Of a stretch of DNA of 64,000 bases, positions 41,773-49,184 are shown one piece after another. The notes beneath the pieces are model-generated. The model saw only the letters and a program-made list of their open reading frames with translations. It searched no databases and was not told the origin of the DNA. Positions within the stretch are counted from its first letter, which is position 1, and the number at the start of each line of letters is the position of its first letter. Origin of the DNA: Nonomuraea sp. NBC_00507. GTDB taxonomy: Bacteria > Actinomycetota > Actinomycetes > Streptosporangiales > Streptosporangiaceae. The DNA lies in assembly GCF_036013525.1 (NCBI RefSeq), contig NZ_CP107853.1:6572001-6636000 (forward strand), in the 5' to 3' direction. Position numbers and translations under genes: made by a program.

Positions 41773-42360
41773 TTAGTGCTGTCCTTCCAGGGCGGGAGTG
41801 GGCAAGTGCAAGACCGGCAAAGCCGGGGTCCGCTCCTGGAGGGTGCGGTCGTCGGTGTGCGCATGGTCCTGGCGCTCGTGGCCGAGGGGCGCTACCGCAG
41901 GTTGAGGCGTGGTTTCCGGCTCAGCTTCAGGTGTGGTGGCCGTTTGGGGTGTCGCGGGTTCGGTGGTGGTGCGAGAGAGCACCAGCTTGGTGAGAGCGAG
42001 AAAGGCCAGAGCGGGGATGGCGGCGATTAGCCATCCGGTGGGGTGGGGTTTAGCAACGGCGATCTGTGCCGCGATGGACAAGATGGCCGACGCGATGAGT
42101 ACGGCCATCGGGTAGGCGATGGGTTGGCCGTTGCGCTTGCGGCGTCGGACTTCCAGGCCGGAGGCGGTGGGGGTGAGTTCGGAGATGACGGCGTTGGCCC
42201 AGCCGAACCATTCGCCAGTTCCTTCGGGGCTGTTGGCCATGGTCCAGTCGTGGACGTGGGTGAAAGAGGCTGCTCCGGCCATGAGGCCGACCAGAAGCAG
42301 GATGAGGAGCTGGACGCGCGATTCGAGCTGTTCGCCGCGTTGAGCGTGGTTCAGCTGCAT
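41773..42360 (-). CDS. DUF2637 membrane protein
   Basis: A 195-residue protein from ATG 42360. Hydrophobic segments LLILLLVGLMAGAASFTHVHDW, VLIASAILSIAAQIAVA and GWLIAAIPALAFLALTKLVL, and the ANAVISELTP region, fit DUF2637 proteins. A polar Thr/Pro-rich tail of about 55 residues follows. It corresponds to the element 1 gene at 24639. It overlaps the upstream gene by 10 bp. Confidence 0.75.
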   Translation of the reverse strand: MQLNHAQRGEQLESRVQLLILLLVGLMAGAASFTHVHDWTMANSPEGTGEWFGWANAVISELTPTASGLEVRRRKRNGQPIAYPMAVLIASAILSIAAQIAVAKPHPTGWLIAAIPALAFLALTKLVLSRTTTEPATPQTATTPEAEPETTPQPAVAPLGHERQDHAHTDDRTLQERTPALPVLHLPTPALEGQH

Positions 42361-42767
42361 GTGAACCTCCACTGGTCGTGGCAGTCGTTGCATTCGCCCA
42401 GGGAACGGGCGATGTAGTAGGGCTTCTCAAGCCCGCAGGTGGAGCAGATCCGCCGGGCTCGCAGTGCCTTGTCGAGGGCGGCGAGCTGTGCCGGGGTGGC
42501 AGTGCGCTTGGGTTTGGCGAGGTCTTCGCGGTAGAGATAGGCGACGCGTCTGCCACGACGCCAGATGATCTGTGCGGCGATGTCTTGGCCGCCGGGACGA
42601 AGCTGCTTGGCGCGTAGCTGACGGACCGTGAGCAGGCCGGGTGGGGCCCACCGGTAGGGGTAGGTGGGCAAACCACCGTGTCGGATGCCGTCCGGGTCGT
42701 AGTTATCCAGGTAGACACCCTTGGTCTGGGTGACGTAGTCGAGCTGCGGAATGCGGATGCCGGTCAT
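42351..42767 (-). CDS. RRQRL-motif zinc-binding protein
   Basis: A 138-residue protein. The core WAPPGLLTVRQLRAKQLRPGGQDIAAQIIWRRGRRVAYLYREDLA is the RRQRL-type domain of actinobacterial mobile elements. The last 35 residues hold a zinc site (ICSTCGLEKPYYIARSLGECNDCHDQW). A paralogue without the zinc tail is at 43018. Function unknown; the basic motif suggests nucleic-acid binding. Confidence 0.75.
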   Translation of the reverse strand: MTGIRIPQLDYVTQTKGVYLDNYDPDGIRHGGLPTYPYRWAPPGLLTVRQLRAKQLRPGGQDIAAQIIWRRGRRVAYLYREDLAKPKRTATPAQLAALDKALRARRICSTCGLEKPYYIARSLGECNDCHDQWRFTCS

Positions 42768-43021
42768 CGGTTGTCACCGCCCCAGCGCTGTTGGGCGGCT
42801 TGGCGGGTGAGACCGAGGGGACGGGCGATGTCGGCCCAGGAGTAGCCGTGCTCGGCGCGGAGCTGGATGACGGCTTGGGCGATGGCGTGGTCGAGTTCGG
42901 CGACGACGCCGGTGAGGTCGGCGAGGGCTTCGATGTCGCCTTCGGCGATGCGCTTGGTGTAGGCGCGGATGATGCGCTTGAGGAAGGCGGCGTAGTCGGG
43001 GTTTTCGATGGAGCGGCTCAT
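42764..43021 (-). CDS. Small helix-turn-helix protein
   Basis: An 85-residue protein. Helical N-terminus, then an HTH at the end: AEHGYSWADIARPLGLTRQAAQQRW, the sigma-like module common in AICE accessory proteins. Coupled by 4-bp overlaps to both RRQRL neighbours. Confidence 0.7.
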   Translation of the reverse strand: MSRSIENPDYAAFLKRIIRAYTKRIAEGDIEALADLTGVVAELDHAIAQAVIQLRAEHGYSWADIARPLGLTRQAAQQRWGGDNR

Positions 43022-43368
43022 GATGCGCTCCGCTTGGTGCGACGAGCGCGCAGGGCTTTGTCGAGGGCGTCGAGCTGCTTGCTGGTGGGCTTGCGCTTGG
43101 GTAGCGCGCGGGTGATGTCGTAGAGGTAGGCGACGCGGCCGCCTTTGCGCCACAGGATCTTGGCGACGGGGGCTTGTCCGCCGGGGCGCAGGCCGAGGGC
43201 GGCGAGTTGGCGTCGGGTCTTCAGGTGCTTGGGGGCCCACTTCCAGGGGTAGGTGGGCAGGCCGTATTGGCTGCCGGTGGGGTCGTAGAAGACGACCCGG
43301 GTACCGGGGGTGGCGTTGAGCCGGTCGAGCTGCGGTATCCGGGCAGCCGACGCGGGAATAGAGTGCAT
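43018..43368 (-). CDS. RRQRL-motif protein, zinc tail missing
   Basis: A 116-residue protein, paralogous to 42351: WAPKHLKTRRQLAALGLRPGGQAPVAKILWRKGGRVAYLYDITRA and the shared KQLDALDKALRARR end. It stops where the paralogue's Cys cluster would begin. The pair flanks a small HTH gene, suggesting tandem duplication and divergence. Confidence 0.72.
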   Translation of the reverse strand: MHSIPASAARIPQLDRLNATPGTRVVFYDPTGSQYGLPTYPWKWAPKHLKTRRQLAALGLRPGGQAPVAKILWRKGGRVAYLYDITRALPKRKPTSKQLDALDKALRARRTKRSAS

Positions 43369-43417
43369 GACAGTTCTGCTCCTTTGCTTGGTCGCTGGGA
43401 GTGGACTTAGGAGGCGG

Positions 43418-43449
43418 GGGCCGGAGATCTTTGGCGAGAGGTCCGGCCC
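43418..43449 (-). promoter_or_regulatory. Intercistronic hairpin in element 2 operon
   Basis: GGGCCGGA (43418-43425) and TCCGGCCC (43442-43449), an 8-bp perfect stem with a 16-nt loop, between the genes ending at 43463 and starting at 43368. Same position type as the element 1 hairpins. Confidence 0.5.
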
Positions 43450-43462
43450 TCGCTTGCGTGTG

Positions 43463-43831
43463 TCAGTCAGTGCCGTCAGGCAGGGTGATGGGGTCGCCGC
43501 AGCAGGCGCAGTGCCAGCCGTCGGCGGCCAGATAAGTAGAGCGGCACTCTCCGTCGCACAGGACGAATTCGGCGGTGCCGTGGCTGTCGGTGCCGACGGT
43601 GAGTTGCGGAGAGCCGCAGACCGGGCAGGCCACGATCCAGGAGATCAGGCACATGGCGAGCACCTCGGCGCAGGCGGGGCAGTAGCAGCGCGAGTTTTCG
43701 CGTCTGCCGATGAGCCAGCCGGAAGATGTCGCGTTCAGGATGGGGATCATGTTGGAGCAGCGGTTGTCGCACTGAACCATCCAGTTGCGAAGGTCGGGGC
43801 TGCCGTTGGCGTGGTAGGCCTTGTGGATCAC
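43463..43831 (-). CDS. Cys-rich zinc-ribbon protein
   Basis: A 122-residue protein with about 13 Cys. Pairs CDNRC, CYCPAC, CPVCGSPQLTVG, LCDGEC and CACCGDP suggest two or three zinc ribbons. It is a larger counterpart of the mini zinc proteins of element 1. Coupled upstream by a 4-bp overlap. Confidence 0.72.
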   Translation of the reverse strand: MIHKAYHANGSPDLRNWMVQCDNRCSNMIPILNATSSGWLIGRRENSRCYCPACAEVLAMCLISWIVACPVCGSPQLTVGTDSHGTAEFVLCDGECRSTYLAADGWHCACCGDPITLPDGTD

Positions 43832-44034
43832 AGCGGCCTCCAGTGGGGGTCGTCGTAGGCGGAGGCCGGCACGGTCATCGCGGTCAGTTCTTCGCCGTTG
43901 TCGATGTCGTTCTTGAGCCAGAACATGGGCAGGAGCCAGGTGCAGGGGCGGCTGAGTTCGTCGTACCAGCGGGTGTGGTCGATGATTTCCGGGCTTTCGA
44001 GCCAGGTGATTGCGGCGGTGGAGTCAGCGGTCAT
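43828..44034 (-). CDS. Small hypothetical protein
   Basis: A 68-residue protein, MTADSTAAITWLESPEIIDH then a Trp-rich segment (CTWLLPMFWLKNDI) and polar tail. Overlaps both neighbours, supporting it as a real operon gene. No domain recognised. Confidence 0.55.
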   Translation of the reverse strand: MTADSTAAITWLESPEIIDHTRWYDELSRPCTWLLPMFWLKNDIDNGEELTAMTVPASAYDDPHWRPL

Positions 44035-44227
44035 TGATGTACACCTCCCGGCACCAGGTGCATTCCAGGGCGCTTTCGCGGCCTCGGTCGGTGGTGATGG
44101 TGATTTCGATGAAGGTGTCATTGCTGCACTCGACGCAGCACAGGGCGAGCACCTCCAGGTCGTGGGGTGGCTGGTCGGGCCAGGGCACCTCACTCAGGGC
44201 CGGGACCGTGTCGTGGTCGTGGGGCAT
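44024..44227 (-). CDS. Small zinc-ribbon protein
   Basis: A 67-residue protein. ALCCVECSNDTFIEITITTDRGRESALECTWCREVY: two CxxC knuckles around a beta hairpin. It lies directly downstream of the Tra motor gene, 13 bp away. Confidence 0.68.
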   Translation of the reverse strand: MPHDHDTVPALSEVPWPDQPPHDLEVLALCCVECSNDTFIEITITTDRGRESALECTWCREVYINDR

Positions 44228-44240
44228 GGTGGTTCTCCGT

Positions 44241-45101
44241 TCAAGCGGCGAGTTGTATGGGGTGCGGATCGCCGTTGCGGCGGATCCAGGTGACGTAGTC
44301 GACGAGCTGGTGGATCTGCGCGTCGGTCAGGTAGGCGGCTTTGACCAGGTGGGGGATGCCGCCTTCGGCGATGAGGTAGAAGACGCCGGGGGTTTCCGGG
44401 CTGATGGCTTGGGCGTTGAATCCGGCCGAGGCCCAGCCGTGGCCGAGGATGATGTCGGAGCTGTTGGGGGTGGTGCAGCGGAAGGCTGCCCGGTAGCCGA
44501 ACAGGTCGCGTAGCGAGGTGGGGATGATGTCCACGCTGGGGCGCTGGGTGGCGGCGATGACCGGCATGGCGCAGGCTCGGCCTCGGGCGACCAGGTCGCG
44601 GACGAGGGCGATGAACTCTTTCTGCTGCTCGGGTGTGCCGGTGGTGGCGGTGTAGTAGGCGAGTTCGTCGATGAAGATGCCGATGACTTTGATGAGGTCG
44701 CTCGGCAGGAACTTGCGGCGGCCGTTCGCCAGCAGCCAGGAGTAGCGTCGGTCCATCACCTTTTGCAGGCGCCGCAGGACGCGAAGGCCCTTGTCGATGT
44801 CGGGGCCGACGAAGACGCCGCCGGTTGCTTCGGCGGCTTCCATCCACATCCCCAGTTCGACCCATTTGGGGTCGAGCAGGACCGGGGTGAAGTCGTGGCA
44901 CAGGAAGGCGTGCCCGACGAGGTTTTGGATCAGTACGGATTTGCCGCCGCCGGGTTCTCCGGCGTCCAGCAGGTTGTGGTAGACCAGGTCGAGGTAGACC
45001 GGGTTGCCGAATTCGTCGATCCCGATGAACACCGGGTCGAACATGGACATGGACGGCGCTACCGGGATCGTGTCCGGGAGTTCGGGAAGAGCCGCGTGCA
45101 T
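44241..45101 (-). CDS. FtsK/SpoIIIE-type translocase motor domain
   Basis: A 286-residue protein. Walker A GEPGGGKSVLIQNLV near residue 50, Walker B KVIGIFIDELAYYTA, then RDLVARGRACAMPVIAATQRP. There is no membrane segment; the adjacent membrane gene at 45194 probably supplies it, so transfer here may use a two-part Tra. Shorter than the element 1 motor (394 aa). Confidence 0.88.
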   Translation of the reverse strand: MHAALPELPDTIPVAPSMSMFDPVFIGIDEFGNPVYLDLVYHNLLDAGEPGGGKSVLIQNLVGHAFLCHDFTPVLLDPKWVELGMWMEAAEATGGVFVGPDIDKGLRVLRRLQKVMDRRYSWLLANGRRKFLPSDLIKVIGIFIDELAYYTATTGTPEQQKEFIALVRDLVARGRACAMPVIAATQRPSVDIIPTSLRDLFGYRAAFRCTTPNSSDIILGHGWASAGFNAQAISPETPGVFYLIAEGGIPHLVKAAYLTDAQIHQLVDYVTWIRRNGDPHPIQLAA

Positions 45102-45193
45102 GGCAGCGTCACCTCTTACGTGTCTGAAGGCGCGATGTGAAGTGCTACCGGGAGGGGCAAAACAAGGGGCTTCTCCCGGTAGCGGACGACGCG

Positions 45194-46138
45194 TCAGATC
45201 CAGTCGAGGTCAGGGTTTTCCGTAGCCGTCTTGGCGGGGATGCCGGTGACGGCCGGGGGTCGGCCGTTCTTCCTGGCCGGACGCTCGGTGGTGTCGGTGT
45301 CGTCGGTTTCCGGCACGTCAGCGAGATCGAGCTGAGCCGGAACAGTTGGGACCGGCCGGGGTAGGGCCGGAACGTCGGTCGGCAGGTCCTCGGTGAGGGG
45401 GGAGCCGACCAGGCCGCCGAGGACATCGCGGCGTTTGATGTCCAGGTAGATGGCGGCGGAGTTGGAGGTGTGGGCCTTGGTCACGGTGACCGAGGCGGCC
45501 CAGCAGGCGACGGCGATTCTGTCGAGCTGGTTTTCGATCTGCTCCAGGGACAGGCCGGGACGCAGCCAGACCCAGACGCGTTCTCCGACCGGGATGGGCT
45601 TGGCCAGGCCGATGAAGGGCAGGTGGCCGTGCCGGTCGGCGGGCAGGAAGGAGTTGAAGCAGGTGCGCAGGCGGTGCCGGACGATGAGGCACCACAGCAG
45701 CGCCAGCGTGTAGCGGCGCACGGCCGGGACGAGGCCGATGGAGGCGATGGTGCTGGCGTAGATGACGCCTGTGATGATTGGGTTGATCTGGTCTTGGAGG
45801 TACACCCAGCCGCCGATCAGCAGCATGGCGAGGGTGATTTCCGGCAGCCACCACCAGATGGCGCGCAGGACGGGCCAGATGGCGATGATGCAGGCGGTGA
45901 TGCCGCCGATGATGGTGCCGGCTATCAGGCCGAGGGGCACGGCGGCGAGCGGGTGCAGGTGTTGGGTGGCGATGACGGCGGTGAAGGGGCCGACGATGGC
46001 CATCACCACGTAGAAGGTGATCTTTGCGGTGCGCAGGTAGCTGTACTGCACGTTCTGTTGGATCACCGTGACGGAGTTACCGCGACGGCCGATGCCGCCT
46101 CTGTTGTTGTGGCGCGTGCCGAAGGTACCCTTGGACAT
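45194..46138 (-). CDS. Membrane partner of the Tra motor (TraA/SpdB-like)
   Basis: A 314-residue protein from ATG 46138. Five or so membrane segments in residues 30 to 150 (FYVVMAIVGPFTAVIA, AAVPLGLIAGTIIGGITACIIAIWPVL, ITLAMLLIGGWVYL, ITGVIYASTIASIGLV, LALLWCLIV). Then a soluble domain like the pre-motor part of TraB proteins (VGERVWVWLRPGLSLEQIENQLDRIAVACWAASVTV). Acidic tail. It probably anchors the motor encoded 92 bp downstream. Confidence 0.72.
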   Translation of the reverse strand: MSKGTFGTRHNNRGGIGRRGNSVTVIQQNVQYSYLRTAKITFYVVMAIVGPFTAVIATQHLHPLAAVPLGLIAGTIIGGITACIIAIWPVLRAIWWWLPEITLAMLLIGGWVYLQDQINPIITGVIYASTIASIGLVPAVRRYTLALLWCLIVRHRLRTCFNSFLPADRHGHLPFIGLAKPIPVGERVWVWLRPGLSLEQIENQLDRIAVACWAASVTVTKAHTSNSAAIYLDIKRRDVLGGLVGSPLTEDLPTDVPALPRPVPTVPAQLDLADVPETDDTDTTERPARKNGRPPAVTGIPAKTATENPDLDWI

Positions 46139-46170
46139 GGCTCTCCTCCTGTCGAGGGTGGGGGGTTGAG

Positions 46171-46207
46171 GCGGGACCGTGGCGTGTGGCAACAGGCACG
46201 GTCCCGC
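46171..46207 (-). promoter_or_regulatory. Intercistronic hairpin before the Tra membrane gene
   Basis: GCGGGACCGTG (46171-46181) and its exact complement (46197-46207), 11 bp with a 15-nt loop, in the leader between genes at 46256 and 46138. It may attenuate transfer genes. Confidence 0.55.
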
Positions 46208-46255
46208 TCGTGCGTTCAGGAATCCGTGAGTCCTGACGCGACGGGTGAACGACGC

Positions 46256-46471
46256 CTACAGGGCGTCAGGTTCGAGGCTGAAGTACAGAATGCTCAGCTC
46301 TTGTATGCCGAACTCTCGCTTGATGCGGGTTTCGACGATGTGGGTGAAGACAGCCAGACGGCTAGTTCCCGATTGCGCGTCGATGGTGCCGGTGACAGTC
46401 GCTTGGGCAGTACCCAAGACCACGGTCATGAGATACATGTACCGCGTGGTGGTTTGCGTGTTGGCGTTCAT
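46256..46471 (-). CDS. Small hypothetical protein
   Basis: A 71-residue protein, MNANTQTTTRYMYLMTVVLGTAQATVTGTI then AVFTHIVETRIKREFGI. Beta then helix; family not recognised. Second gene of the operon after the SCO3933-like gene. Confidence 0.58.
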   Translation of the reverse strand: MNANTQTTTRYMYLMTVVLGTAQATVTGTIDAQSGTSRLAVFTHIVETRIKREFGIQELSILYFSLEPDAL

Positions 46472-46566
46472 GCAGTCTCCGTTTCAACGGACGCTGACTG
46501 CTGCTCCCGGGCCGGGATCAGCCTGGATGTGAACATCAGCGCCGATCCCGAATCTCCGGTTGGTTG

Positions 46567-46594
46567 CCTGGAGATGTGGCAACGAATCTCCAGG
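46567..46594 (-). promoter_or_regulatory. Intercistronic hairpin between first two operon genes
   Basis: CCTGGAGAT and ATCTCCAGG form a 9-bp perfect stem around a 10-nt loop, about 55 bp past the stop at 46649. It resembles the 27302 hairpin of element 1 in position. Confidence 0.5.
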
Positions 46595-46648
46595 TGATCT
46601 CTTTGTGCGATCTTCGACGATTCAGCTGACGAAGATCAGGAATGCGGT

Positions 46649-46966
46649 CTACTTGGTGGCCGAAGCACCAGCGAGCTTGATGTCAGCCGCGCGGAAGGCC
46701 ACGCCGTTGCGACCGTTGGTCGCCCAAGGCAGTGCCTCCAGCTTGAACAGGGCGACCTGAGAACCAACGGTCACCGTGGGCCTTTCACCGGCCGTAGTGA
46801 CGTTGATCATCTCGCCGCCCGTCTCGTCCAGCGCCATGACCTGCGTGACCCACATCGGTCGGCCGGTCTCCCGCTCGGACTTCTGACGCCCGTTCTGGTC
46901 GGACTTCTCTACCGCTTCCTTCGTCACCATGAACGACTTGCCGGTGACGTCGATGAAGAGCTTCAC
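46649..46966 (-). CDS. SCO3933-type first gene of the AICE operon
   Basis: A 105-residue protein, VKLFIDVTGKSFMVTKEAVEKSD to FRAADIKLAGASATK, beta-rich. GTG 46966 is favoured by GGAGGTGA six bases upstream; GTG 46975 has none. Such proteins open AICE leftward operons and may regulate replication or transfer. Counterpart of 27481. Confidence 0.68.
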   Translation of the reverse strand: MKLFIDVTGKSFMVTKEAVEKSDQNGRQKSERETGRPMWVTQVMALDETGGEMINVTTAGERPTVTVGSQVALFKLEALPWATNGRNGVAFRAADIKLAGASATK

Positions 46967-47025
46967 AGAGCTCACCTCCGGATCGAGGGCTACACCGCCT
47001 CTCGGTGCACTCCCCTAATGGACTT

Positions 47026-47088
47026 GTCCTCTATAGGACTCTTGGAGAGTTACATGTGCCCCACTTCTCGTCAAGTCCTCTATAGGAA
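47026..47088. promoter_or_regulatory. Two palindromic operators in the divergent control region
   Basis: GTCCTCTATAGGAC (47026-47039) and GTCCTCTATAGGAA (47075-47088): the same near-palindrome twice, 49 bp apart (about 4.7 helical turns), each containing a TATAGGA -10-like core. One probably covers the leftward and one the rightward promoter, so the adjacent GntR protein could repress both. Confidence 0.7.
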
Positions 47089-47112
47089 TATGCTTGGTGT
47101 CGGAGGAAATCT

Positions 47113-47913
47113 GTGACTGACGAACTCGGTGCAAAGGCACCCAAGTACCACCGAATCGCCGATGAGCTGCGACGCGACATCAGAGATGGCGTCTATCGGC
47201 CAGGCGACCGCCTACCAGCAGAAACCACACTCCTCGATCGCTTCCGATCCCAGCTGCCAAGCCTGAGCTTGCCGACGCTGCGCCAGGCCATCGCACTACT
47301 GCGCGCCGAAGGTCTCATCGAGTCCCGGCACGGTGTGGGAACGTTCGTGAAGGAAAACCGACGCCTGCAACGCCGCTCTCGTTCGCGGTACGGCAGAGCA
47401 AGAAGTGACAAGAAGCTTCTGACCTCACACCTTGAGCACGAGATCACGTTCGCCGGTACTGGCCCAGTGCCACCACACATCGCCGAAGCGGCAGGTCTTG
47501 ACGAAGGCACCCAGATGGTCATCCGGCGCCGGACTCTTCGAGATCGGGAGACCCGGAAACCTGAAGAGCTCGGAGCAAGCTACCTCCCAATGGAGTACGC
47601 CAACGGCACCTTCCTTGAGGAGCCTTCGGTCGTGCCCAAAGCGCTCTTTCTCTGCATGGAGGACCTCAGCGGCAAGCAGTACGCGCACGCTCAGGATCAG
47701 TGGCTGGTTCGTGTCCCCACCGCCACCGAAAGCGATCTCCTTGACTTGGCCACCGGCAGCCAGGTCATCCATGTAATCCACGTCGCACGAGCCCACGATG
47801 GGGCTCTCTTGGAGGTCTCAGAATCCGTCTGGCCTGCCGATCGCATCGTGATCATCGACGAATACCCGATCACGCAAGAACCGGAGCCTCCTGACGTGCC
47901 GTCCGACATTTAG
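47113..47913 (+). CDS. GntR-family regulator with UTRA domain
   Basis: A 266-residue protein from GTG 47113, with GGAGGAAA upstream. The winged helix is residues 12 to 75 (HRIADELRRDIRDGVYRPGDRLPAETTLLDRF, LPTLRQAIALLRAEGLIESRHGVGTFV). UTRA domain from about residue 105 (LEHEITFAGTGPVPPHIAEAAGL). Likely master repressor of element 2, acting at 47026-47088. Confidence 0.88.
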   Translation: MTDELGAKAPKYHRIADELRRDIRDGVYRPGDRLPAETTLLDRFRSQLPSLSLPTLRQAIALLRAEGLIESRHGVGTFVKENRRLQRRSRSRYGRARSDKKLLTSHLEHEITFAGTGPVPPHIAEAAGLDEGTQMVIRRRTLRDRETRKPEELGASYLPMEYANGTFLEEPSVVPKALFLCMEDLSGKQYAHAQDQWLVRVPTATESDLLDLATGSQVIHVIHVARAHDGALLEVSESVWPADRIVIIDEYPITQEPEPPDVPSDI

Positions 47914-47923
47914 AAGGATCATC

Positions 47924-48589
47924 ATGGATCACACCACGATCGAGCGCGTGCCCGAGGTCCGTAACCACTGGTGGTGGCGGCCCGGCTGGCGCGAAGGACG
48001 GCACTACTACGCGTGCCATCTTTCTTTTGAAGACCAACCCGAGCTTCACAGCCTGGTTGATCGTTACCAGGAAGCGTTGAAGACCTTCCCTGTTCTAGAT
48101 CTCATCCCGCGCCCCTGGCTGCATCTCACCATGCAGGGCATCGGATTCACGGACGAGATCAGCAACGAGATGGTGGAGAAGATCGAGGACGCTGTTCGAT
48201 CGGAGCTACGACGGACAACTCCTCCTGTCGTAACCTTCCATCGGCCAGTCATCGTGCCGGAAGCCATCTACCTACCAGCCGTGCCTGCAACGCAGATCCA
48301 GGAACTCCGAGCAGCCTGCCGCACGGCCATCACAACGGCGCAGGCCATAGAACCTGACTCACGCCCGTACCGTCCGCATGTCAGCGTCGCATACGTCAAC
48401 ACGGAGAGCGCGACCGAACACATTGCACAGGCCCTCGACATGATCGACGCGGACCCTGTCGAGGTCACTCTCTCGCACGTGTCGCTCATGGTGTTCCACC
48501 GTGATCGACGCATGTATGAGTGGACGAAAGCAATCCACATCCCCATCGGTTCGCCCCGCCTTCCACATCGGGCCATCCATTACCTGTGA
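47924..48589 (+). CDS. 2H phosphoesterase (2'-5' RNA ligase/LigT family)
   Basis: A 221-residue protein with the two catalytic HxT/S motifs: PWLHLTMQGIGF and YRPHVSVAYVN, about 95 residues apart, as in the 2H superfamily. Such enzymes act on 2',5' or cyclic phosphodiester bonds of RNA or nucleotides. It takes the place that the Nudix/Pif-like gene has in element 1, ten bases after the GntR gene, so an immunity or signalling role is possible. Confidence 0.85.
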   Translation: MDHTTIERVPEVRNHWWWRPGWREGRHYYACHLSFEDQPELHSLVDRYQEALKTFPVLDLIPRPWLHLTMQGIGFTDEISNEMVEKIEDAVRSELRRTTPPVVTFHRPVIVPEAIYLPAVPATQIQELRAACRTAITTAQAIEPDSRPYRPHVSVAYVNTESATEHIAQALDMIDADPVEVTLSHVSLMVFHRDRRMYEWTKAIHIPIGSPRLPHRAIHYL

Positions 48590-48611
48590 GAACTTTCTTC
48601 TCATACTTAAA

Positions 48612-48630
48612 GCGGCCCTGACCGGGCCGC
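48612..48630 (+). terminator. Hairpin after the 2H phosphoesterase gene
   Basis: GCGGCCC, five-base loop, GGGCCGC, 22 bp after the stop. No T run follows. Confidence 0.5.
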
Positions 48631-49169
48631 ACGCGCCGCCGACGCGACGCGGGCCGGGCACTCCACTTGAGCTCCATGCCCGACCCGCAGAACGCCGGTC
48701 GGCTGGCGCGGACGAGAGTCAGGGCCGCATGGGTAGCGCACTACTCGGGTTACGGGGTTGAGCTCATCAGCGCATGCGGCTGCGCGCCACGGGGCTGGCC
48801 TTACTGCAAGCCTCCGGCGGGGGCACTCCGGCTCCGGGCAGGCCGCGATTGTTCCGTGTCGGTTGGGTTGCGGTGGAACCTGCCCGCCTGCCGTCGTCCC
48901 AGGGGCAAGCCCTAGCAGACCAGCCGCGGGGCCGCCTCCGCTCCATCACGGCCCTGGCGCCGGGCGCACGGCAGGGCAGCCCCGCGGCTGGCCCGCTACC
49001 CAACGGGTGGGACGACGGCAGACGGGCAGGACAGGCGTCCACCGTCGGAGGCGGGGACGATGATAGATGGGGAAGACAGACGACGACGCCCAATATAAGC
49101 TGGATAGGGTATCTATTGGCCATTAGGCAATCCCCTATCAATCCATTAAAACTCCAAAGGCGCATATTA
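48631..49169. other. Non-coding region before the SLATT gene
   Basis: 540 bp without a credible gene. An open frame continues upstream of the SLATT gene here but has shadow-type composition. The main content is the long inverted repeat at 48871-49044; GC falls sharply after about 49080. Confidence 0.5.
48871..49044. repeat. Long imperfect inverted repeat, candidate single-strand origin
   Basis: Nested arms: CGGTGGA/TCCACCG (48871 and 49038), a 23-bp arm with one mismatch (48879-48901 and 49008-49030), and CCAGCCGCGGGG/CCCCGCGGCTGG (48920 and 48980). About 174 nt, non-coding, in the same relative place as 30572-30755 of element 1. Confidence 0.55.
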
Positions 49170-49184
49170 GTGAATCCTGAAACT

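Noticed and set aside
48774..49184. N-terminal extension of the SLATT gene in an open frame to 48774
   Set aside because: The codons upstream of 49170 run through the long inverted repeat and have GC-shadow composition; the coding style changes only after about 49080.
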